A stretch of 12,501 nucleotides of DNA from Chlamydiia bacterium (GTDB taxonomy: Bacteria > Chlamydiota > Chlamydiia > Chlamydiales > FEN-1388): contig JAHFTM010000023.1 in the NCBI GenBank assembly GCA_023269335.1, positions 1 through 12,501 on the forward strand. Direction: 5' to 3'. The notes beneath the pieces were generated by a model, which had not been told where the DNA came from, made no database searches, and saw only the letters and a program-made list of their open reading frames with translations. Each line of letters starts with the position of its first letter. Within the stretch, counting starts at the first letter, position 1. This document shows positions 8,182 to 12,501 of the stretch, piece by piece. A program made the translations under genes and the position numbers.

Positions 8182-8243
8182 CCCCTAGGAATGAAAGTGT
8201 AAGCACCCTTCTCGTTTGTAATACAAGAAAAGGAGCTTAAGTT

Positions 8244-8264
8244 GTTACACGTTACACGTTACGC
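8244..8264 (+). repeat. Triple heptamer GTTACAC/GTTACAC/GTTACGC
   Basis: Two exact copies of a 7-base unit are followed by a third with one change, in head-to-tail order. It lies in non-coding DNA after the broken gene. It could be a protein-binding site or simple slippage; nothing else marks an origin or operator here. Confidence 0.6.
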
Positions 8265-8454
8265 TGTAAAATGGTTTGGATTCTTTGACATTTTTTATAG
8301 GATACTTTTTTAAACGTTCAGATCAATTTTTTTAAATAATTTCTATTTCTAATGTCTGAATGCCAAGCCTGACCCTCTTTCCCTCTTTCCGAATACTAAG
8401 CCGCGCCCCCTTTCTTTTTTCAAGCTAGTTTAGCATTGTAACATTGCAAAAATC

Positions 8455-8480
8455 TGCCTCTTCTGCTATCCAAAGAGGCA
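8455..8480 (+). promoter_or_regulatory. Hairpin in the leader of the Inc-like gene
   Basis: TGCCTCTT (8455-8462) pairs perfectly with AAGAGGCA (8473-8480) around a 10-base loop, about 42 bases before the ATG at 8523. No T run follows on the plus strand. On the minus strand GATTTTT follows, but no minus-strand gene is known to end here. Its role, leader structure or relic terminator, is open. Confidence 0.4.
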
Positions 8481-8522
8481 AATCTGTCGTCTTTCAAATG
8501 ATTTTTTAAAAAAGGAAGTGTT

Positions 8523-8966
8523 ATGTCAATACCGATTGGTGTCACTGCAGTTCTTAATGCTGCTTGTTATAGCGCTGCTTGTTATGCAATCACGAAAAGT
8601 TGTCAACATCTTTGCACACGTCCAGTTATAGCGGCTGGAAGAATTCCAACAGTATTTGAAAGGTTTCGAGAAAGATGTGCTGTTTTACAAGAAAATGTAG
8701 CGCATCTTGTAGGGGAAAGAAATTGGGAACCTTTTAGTGGTATAGTGGTCGATAACGCATGGATTTCTACTTTCGTAGTTTCTCTCTTTTTAATGTTTTT
8801 TCCAGTACTACCCACAGTAGAAGCTGTAGGCAACCTTTTCCTTATTTTTCTATCAACAGCACACGTAGTCTGGCTTGCAAGGGTAGGAATTTCTGCTCAT
8901 TTACCATATATAGCTAATTCAGTATCTGTGTGGGTAGCGCCTATGCGACATAGAGGTAATGTATAA
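8523..8966 (+). CDS. Small membrane protein with Inc-like bilobed hydrophobic domain
   Basis: The gene encodes 147 aa. ATG 8523 follows AAAAGGAAG with suitable spacing. Residues 1-24 are weakly hydrophobic and cysteine-containing (C15, C20, C27, C31), not a clear signal peptide. Residues 32-75 are soluble with Arg/Glu-rich FERFRERC. Two transmembrane segments follow (about 80-96 and 101-118), separated only by a tight turn PTVE. The short tail ends RHRGNV. Two closely spaced helices forming a hairpin of about 40 residues are the hallmark of chlamydial inclusion membrane (Inc) proteins, which are type III secreted and inserted in the vacuole membrane. Inc proteins share little sequence, so the call rests on topology only. 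Alternative: an ordinary small inner-membrane protein. It likely heads a unit with the two downstream reading frames (gaps of 54 and 22 bases). Confidence 0.75.
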   Translation: MSIPIGVTAVLNAACYSAACYAITKSCQHLCTRPVIAAGRIPTVFERFRERCAVLQENVAHLVGERNWEPFSGIVVDNAWISTFVVSLFLMFFPVLPTVEAVGNLFLIFLSTAHVVWLARVGISAHLPYIANSVSVWVAPMRHRGNV

Positions 8967-9020
8967 AATAGTTAACCTAGAAACTCATGTGTAACAGGAA
9001 GAAATGGAAATGATTACACA

Positions 9021-9248
9021 ATGGATAATCCAATAGTTAGGGGCATGATGACTGTGGTTAACAACTCAATGCCGCTTATAAACCTTGTTTCTAAGACACT
9101 ATTGCTATCTGTTTCTTTACGTCGCCTTATGTCGTCAAATTTTACATATCGAGCAAAACTGCGCTCTAACAGTAACAGGGAGTTGTTGAATGAAGTATTA
9201 CTATTGCTATTGCAAAAATTAAGCCGTCAAACTAGTGTACTAATTTAG
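9021..9248 (+). CDS. Doubtful small protein, 75 aa
   Basis: The reading frame is MDNPIVRGMM... to TAG 9246-9248. It has a moderately hydrophobic stretch (about 14-33), a basic patch, and a Leu-rich helix near the end (LLNEVLLLLLQKL). No clear Shine-Dalgarno precedes ATG 9021; the nearest purine run lies about 20 bases upstream. It fits between the Inc-like gene and the CaaX ankyrin gene without overlap, which slightly favours a real gene or the remnant of one. No family is recognised. Confidence 0.35.
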   Translation: MDNPIVRGMMTVVNNSMPLINLVSKTLLLSVSLRRLMSSNFTYRAKLRSNSNRELLNEVLLLLLQKLSRQTSVLI

Positions 9249-9260
9249 AAAATCAACCAT

Positions 9261-9265
9261 GGAGG
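9261..9265 (+). promoter_or_regulatory. Ribosome binding site that decides the start at 9271
   Basis: GGAGG lies five bases before ATG 9271. The upstream in-frame ATG at 9259 has no such site and itself abuts this one, so translation most likely begins at 9271. Confidence 0.75.
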
Positions 9266-9270
9266 CTTTT

Positions 9271-10056
9271 ATGTCTACACCAACAGGTGGCTCAGCAGCA
9301 GCATCTGCAGCATATTCACCACCCCCTGCATATTCACCCCCTGCATATTCACCACCTGCAGCATCGGCATACACCCCTGCTAGCAGCGGACAAGCTTCTG
9401 CAGGCGCAGCAACGATGCCCTCTCCCACCGCCCCACAGTCTTCTTCTGCAGCGGCTGAAAATAGTCAGGCTAATGCTGAATTGCGAAGGAGAATGAGTGA
9501 ATTAGAAGGGCAGTTAAGAAAGCTACAAGAGAAAAACAAAGATTCAAAGGGAGAAGCTTTAGGTACCGGAACAGTACAGAGTACTAGTCTGGCTGTTGCT
9601 ACCGATCCGCTCGCACTTCATAAAGCCGCTTACCAGGGCGACGCCATCTCTTTGGCTCTGCACCTTGAGATGGAGTTTTATAGAAAACGGCTCAACACTT
9701 TTAATCATAATGGGATGACTCCACTCGGTTGCGCAGCATACGCGGGGAAAAAGGAGACCTTTGATATCCTTTTAAACACTGAAGGGACCCGCATCCGTAT
9801 GAAAGACCGTGACGGTCTTACTGCGCTTCATTGGGCTGCAAATGTTACTCGAGAGACGAAGCCAAATGAGGCTATCCATTACGCAATGTGCAAGGCTTTG
9901 CTTGAAAAAGGGGCCGACGTGAATGCACTATCTGAGCTACAGCGTACTCCTATCCACCTTGCTCGCGAACAAAACTGTTTAACAATTATAGCACTTCTCC
10001 AAGAATATGGCGCAAAAGAAGCACAGAAAAAAGATGCTGGTTGTGTCATCTTATAA
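9271..10056 (+). CDS. Ankyrin protein with PPAY/PTAP motifs and C-terminal CaaX box; candidate effector
   Basis: The protein is 261 aa from ATG 9271. Residues 1-62 are Ala/Ser/Pro-rich and disordered, with PPAY at 18-21 and 23-26 (Nedd4-type WW ligands) and PTAP at 52-55 (TSG101 ligand). Residues about 65-92 form a short coiled coil (ELRRRMSELEGQLRKLQEKN). Residues about 112-250 carry four ankyrin repeats, including MTPLGCAAYAGK, LTALHWAA, LLEKGADVNAL and TPIHLAREQ. The last four residues are CVIL (258-261) after a lysine-containing linker (KEAQKKDAG), which fits the CaaX rule; leucine at X is the geranylgeranyltransferase I preference. Bacteria lack these enzymes, so the box would only act inside a host cell, as known for Legionella AnkB. 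Host membrane anchoring is therefore inferred. It is probably the last gene of the unit starting at 8523, with a hairpin terminator 26 bases after the stop. Confidence 0.88.
   Translation: MSTPTGGSAAASAAYSPPPAYSPPAYSPPAASAYTPASSGQASAGAATMPSPTAPQSSSAAAENSQANAELRRRMSELEGQLRKLQEKNKDSKGEALGTGTVQSTSLAVATDPLALHKAAYQGDAISLALHLEMEFYRKRLNTFNHNGMTPLGCAAYAGKKETFDILLNTEGTRIRMKDRDGLTALHWAANVTRETKPNEAIHYAMCKALLEKGADVNALSELQRTPIHLAREQNCLTIIALLQEYGAKEAQKKDAGCVIL
9310..9357 (+). repeat. In-frame 15-18 base repeats encoding AYSPP units
   Basis: Three near-identical units start at 9310, 9328 and 9343, each reading GCA TAT TCA followed by two or three Pro codons. They create the two PPAY motifs. The near identity at DNA level indicates growth by tandem duplication. 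Confidence 0.85.
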
Positions 10057-10392
10057 TCTGTCAAGCTGGTACATCTAACAGAAAGCTACTCAACTCAACA
10101 AAGAGGTTAGTAGCTTTATTGAATCACATGTGGATACTAGTAATCTCGTACAGCTCTAGCCTTTTTTATAACATAATTAATACACAGTTGAAATTATATT
10201 CCGAATGGCAAAATTAACAGAAGGTAAACAATAATTATAATTCTGTCTTTTAGCACTATTTTTGATTCTTTTTATGACAAACTTAATAATTTGAACACTT
10301 CATTTACATGTTAATAACCATGCTATATGTTAAACATGCCTATACTTAACTAAAAAAGTACGTAAATAAAACAATCAAACCTCTGAGCTCTT
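10057..10392. other. Intergenic region, AT-rich, 336 bases
   Basis: After the hairpin terminator the region is AT-rich with no coding potential that I can see. A TATACT at 10341-10346 could be the -10 of a promoter for the 689-aa gene, but I find no good -35 at 16-18 bases. TTGAAC at 10291-10296 lacks a well-spaced partner. Confidence 0.5.
10082..10120 (+). terminator. Hairpin terminator after the CaaX ankyrin gene
   Basis: AAAGCTACT (10082-10090) pairs perfectly with AGTAGCTTT (10109-10117). AAC/GTT pairs extend it inward past a one-base bulge. The 3' arm ends CTTTATT; the T tract is short, so efficiency is uncertain. Confidence 0.6.
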
Positions 10393-12462
10393 ATGGCTTC
10401 CATTTCAAATTCGCAGGGACCAAGTGCCGTTCCTATAGCACACAATCTCTCTTTCATGATCTCAGGTGATGATGAGGCAAGTGGACCGAAAACCGCTGGA
10501 GCAAAATCTGACCCTACACCTGTAAAACTCAACGCAAAACCTAAGGTAAAAAGAGCGCCGCCACTTCGTTCGTTTCACAAGCTTGTTCAGTCCCTCAAAG
10601 AAAGCATCGCCAATCCCTCTCGTTTTCCGACAAATGCACGAAAAGTGACAACACATGCACGGCTTGGCATTCTACAGATACAGAGAGCATGTAACAAAGA
10701 AAAGGATCCTGTCGTACGTGCAAAGCTAACCAAAATGATGAATGACTGTCTTCTTCAACTTTCGGTAGTTGAAAGCCACCTCCAAAAACTTACCCCTAAG
10801 CATACCTATGGAACAAGAGCTTCACAAAAGTTAAACCCTAGCATCAAAAAAGTACAACAAGTCATCCAGAATACAAGGAAAAAACTTCTAGAGGCCATGA
10901 AAGCACAAGCAGCTACTCAACTATTCACAAACCAAAAAAAGCCCGCTGACGTCATTTCTGAAGCTGTAACCAATAGAGCAGAACTTGCTGCGGTCAGAGA
11001 AAAGGCCAAAAAAGCCCTTAAAGCTATAAATAGTCCCTCTCCTTCTGCAGTGGCTAAAGAAATAAGCCTGGGCATGAAAAACCTTGTAGCACGCATGTAT
11101 CAAGAGGGAGAAAAAGCTCTCGGCACACCCCCTTGCCGCTACTGTGTAGCAGGCCTTGGATCCCTTGGAAGGAATGAGTCAGGACCCTATCCTGACTATG
11201 ATAACTGTATCATCATTGAAAACAATTCCCCTGAGGCAAGGCAGTACTTTACACGTTTGAGTCAGTATGCAGCTGATCGTATTGTCAGACTGGGTGATGA
11301 AAATGGATTTCACCTCTGCCACGGCAACCTGAACTCCCCCTATCAAGTGTATGAGCATCGCTACTCAAGTGATCAAACTCTTCATCGTGGTGGCAGAGAC
11401 GAACTGCTTACATCTCTTGACTCTATGTATGTACAGATCGGAGATGTCCTTGATAGTTCACCCATGGCTGGAGATACAGCCCTCTATGGTGAGTATATGA
11501 CTCGTCTTTTAAAACAAAGCCCTGAAAACGTAGAGGCTGAGGTTCTTTTCAGTATAAATCGAAATGTCCTTAAAATTGAAAACCATGAAGAGTTATCACC
11601 GATAACTGCAGCTAAACTGCCTGAAATAATTCATATTAAAGAGGACCTTCTTCGCCTTCCTCAAGGCGTTGTGACAGCTCTTGCTCTTCACTACGGAGTC
11701 AAAGAGAAAAATAGCTCTCTTCGCACTGAGGAGCTGCGAAAATTAGGGGTGTTTAGCAATGCTTTTGCTTTACGACTGACAATAGCACTTGAACATCTTT
11801 TGCGCTTCCGCGTCCAAACCCAGACTGCCTATAAAGAGGAATTAGAGTTGATTCATACTGGTGATTTTGCAAGTTTTGAAAAATTTATCGAAACGACGCA
11901 GGCAAAACTTATCGTAGTAGAAAGAGAGCTTGAAAATGACATCTCACAACTTGGACAGGTTTTCTCAGTCATCAAAATAGCCCAAGAAACCTGTCAAAAT
12001 AACCTCAACGATCTTGAGAGCGGGCGTAAAAAATGGGATGTTGTAGTTCTTGAAAAAGAAAAACAGCGACATAAACAGGCTCTGTATAAAGTGACCACAG
12101 AAACTTGTCAGCAAAACATAGAAGAAATGGACAAGAAGATAACTGCTGCCAAAGCGAACAATGACCTTACCTTGGCAGATTCGTTAGAAAAAAAGAAAAA
12201 TGAGCTTCAAACTCTACTCAACGGCCTCTGGAAAAAAATTGAGCTTTCAGAGCACTCTCACGATGTTTGCAACCCGAAAATTTTACGAAACCAATATGCC
12301 AAAGAACTGGGCATCAAGCCACCTGAAGTAGCGGCTTTTACTTATGAAGACAAGGCTTTACTCAGAAATGTGATCTTGCCAACACTCCGTGAGCTTTTTA
12401 CCATGGCAGATGCAAGTGTCAAAACTGGTAAATTAAATCCTGCAGTTTTTAAATCACATTAA
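10393..12462 (+). CDS. DUF294/GlnD-type nucleotidyltransferase-fold protein, candidate effector
   Basis: The protein is 689 aa. The first ATG (10393) has only a weak GAG upstream. Residues 1 to about 60 are polar and disordered with a basic patch (KPKVKRAPPLR). Residues about 60-245 are helical and Lys-rich. The core shows GSLGRNE (256-262) and DYDN (268-271), the GSxGRxE...DxDN signature of the polymerase-beta-like nucleotidyltransferases of the DUF294/GlnD group, with the metal-binding aspartates D268 and D270. GFHLCHGN (305-312) matches the CxG element of the same family. Residues about 445-480 (LRKLGVFSN, LEHLLRFRVQTQTAY) resemble the DUF294 C-terminal domain. Residues about 500-620 are coiled-coil-like. 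Family members usually carry CBS domains before this core; here they are replaced by the helical N terminus. The catalytic residues appear intact, so nucleotide transfer to a protein or small molecule is plausible but the substrate is unknown. An effector role is inferred from neighbours. Confidence 0.87.
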   Translation: MASISNSQGPSAVPIAHNLSFMISGDDEASGPKTAGAKSDPTPVKLNAKPKVKRAPPLRSFHKLVQSLKESIANPSRFPTNARKVTTHARLGILQIQRACNKEKDPVVRAKLTKMMNDCLLQLSVVESHLQKLTPKHTYGTRASQKLNPSIKKVQQVIQNTRKKLLEAMKAQAATQLFTNQKKPADVISEAVTNRAELAAVREKAKKALKAINSPSPSAVAKEISLGMKNLVARMYQEGEKALGTPPCRYCVAGLGSLGRNESGPYPDYDNCIIIENNSPEARQYFTRLSQYAADRIVRLGDENGFHLCHGNLNSPYQVYEHRYSSDQTLHRGGRDELLTSLDSMYVQIGDVLDSSPMAGDTALYGEYMTRLLKQSPENVEAEVLFSINRNVLKIENHEELSPITAAKLPEIIHIKEDLLRLPQGVVTALALHYGVKEKNSSLRTEELRKLGVFSNAFALRLTIALEHLLRFRVQTQTAYKEELELIHTGDFASFEKFIETTQAKLIVVERELENDISQLGQVFSVIKIAQETCQNNLNDLESGRKKWDVVVLEKEKQRHKQALYKVTTETCQQNIEEMDKKITAAKANNDLTLADSLEKKKNELQTLLNGLWKKIELSEHSHDVCNPKILRNQYAKELGIKPPEVAAFTYEDKALLRNVILPTLRELFTMADASVKTGKLNPAVFKSH

Positions 12463-12494
12463 GGTGAAATAGCATGAAAGGTGAAATAGCATGA
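12461..12494 (+). repeat. Perfect 17-bp tandem duplication of an RBS/start module
   Basis: AAGGTGAAATAGCATGA occurs twice, at 12461-12477 and 12478-12494, with no spacer. Each copy has AAGGTGA as a Shine-Dalgarno and an ATG eight bases later. Translation from the first ATG (12474) gives MKGEIA and stops at TGA 12492-12494, which overlaps the second ATG (12491) as ATGA. Confidence 0.95.
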
Positions 12495-12501
12495 CCGCCC
12501 C
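12491..12501 (+). CDS. Start of the next gene (partial, cut by window edge)
   Basis: An ATG at 12491 follows AAGGTGA with normal spacing and opens a frame that reads MTA, then a Pro-type codon, to the end of the window. Only three full codons are visible, so nothing can be said of the product. It lies 28 bases after the nucleotidyltransferase-like gene, suggesting one transcription unit. Confidence 0.5.

Larger units (their letters stand above)
7798..8522. other. Gene-poor stretch between divergent units
   Basis: This 725-base stretch has no intact gene. It contains the minus-strand promoter and ribosome binding site near 7803-7886, a broken small gene (7917-8181), a triple heptamer (8244-8264), C/T-rich direct repeats near 8358-8414 and a hairpin (8455-8480). 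An isolated TTGACA at 8285-8290 has no properly spaced -10, so I see no convincing promoter for the gene at 8523. Confidence 0.6.

Noticed and set aside
8207..8234. Imperfect hairpin as a terminator of the broken small gene
   Set aside because: The stem has a bulge and a mismatch and no T run follows it.
8285..8290. TTGACA as the -35 of a promoter for the Inc-like gene
   Set aside because: No acceptable -10 lies 16-18 bases downstream; the nearest TATA-like bases are too close.
8358..8414. C/T-rich direct repeats as a CRISPR or regulatory array
   Set aside because: There are only two imperfect copies (about 18 of 24 bases alike), with no regular spacers.
9259..9261. ATG 9259 as the start of the CaaX ankyrin protein
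   Set aside because: The GGAGG at 9261-9265 is placed correctly for ATG 9271 and not for 9259.
10540..10572. Basic patch KPKVKRAPPLR in the nucleotidyltransferase-like protein as a nuclear localisation signal
   Set aside because: It is a short single cluster that does not fit the classical monopartite rule well; too weak to claim.

Overview
The window looks like an accessory, effector-rich stretch from an AT-rich intracellular bacterium that lives in eukaryotic cells. The best guess is an environmental member of the Chlamydiae (Parachlamydia/Waddlia/Simkania type). The reasons are two ankyrin-repeat proteins, a SecA-like ATPase that is clearly not the housekeeping SecA, a small protein with a chlamydial Inc-like bilobed hydrophobic domain, and several Pro/Ala/Ser-rich proteins with disordered N termini and eukaryotic-type short linear motifs. 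Legionella/Coxiella-like bacteria cannot be excluded, because no rRNA, tRNA or housekeeping gene is present to fix the taxonomy.

Layout. 1-1848 (+): 3' part of a long ankyrin-repeat protein whose start lies outside the window. 1848-5198 (+): SecA-like motor protein, joined to the ankyrin gene by a TAATG stop/start overlap. 5199-5542: AT-rich intergenic stretch with a likely promoter. 5543-6976 (+): 477-aa protein with a Pro-rich N-terminal half and a coiled-coil C terminus. 7023-7053: hairpin serving as a bidirectional terminator. 7072-7797 (-): 241-aa protein with a perfect 51-bp tandem repeat coding for Ala/Ser-rich sequence, with its own strong promoter and ribosome binding site. 7917-8181: frameshifted small gene remnant. 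8523-8966, 9021-9248 and 9271-10056 (+): a probable transcription unit with an Inc-like membrane protein, a doubtful 75-aa reading frame, and a 261-aa protein with two PPAY motifs, a PTAP motif, a coiled coil, ankyrin repeats and a C-terminal CVIL (CaaX) box. A hairpin terminator follows. 10393-12462 (+): 689-aa protein with a DUF294/GlnD-type nucleotidyltransferase core. 12461-12494: perfect 17-bp tandem duplication of a ribosome-binding-site/start-codon module leading into the next gene, which is cut off by the window edge.

How the genes may work together. No metabolic pathway links them. The common theme is modification of or binding to host-cell machinery: ankyrin scaffolds, prenylation (CVIL), ESCRT/Nedd4 recruitment (PTAP, PSAP, PPAY), SH3 binding (RQLPPVP), PP1 docking (RVRF), and two enzymatic cores (SecA-like ATPase, nucleotidyltransferase). 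The most striking single item is the 261-aa ankyrin protein, which combines viral-Gag-like late-domain motifs with a geranylgeranylation-type CaaX box. All host-targeting roles are inferred from motifs. No secretion signal or phenotype can be demonstrated from sequence alone.
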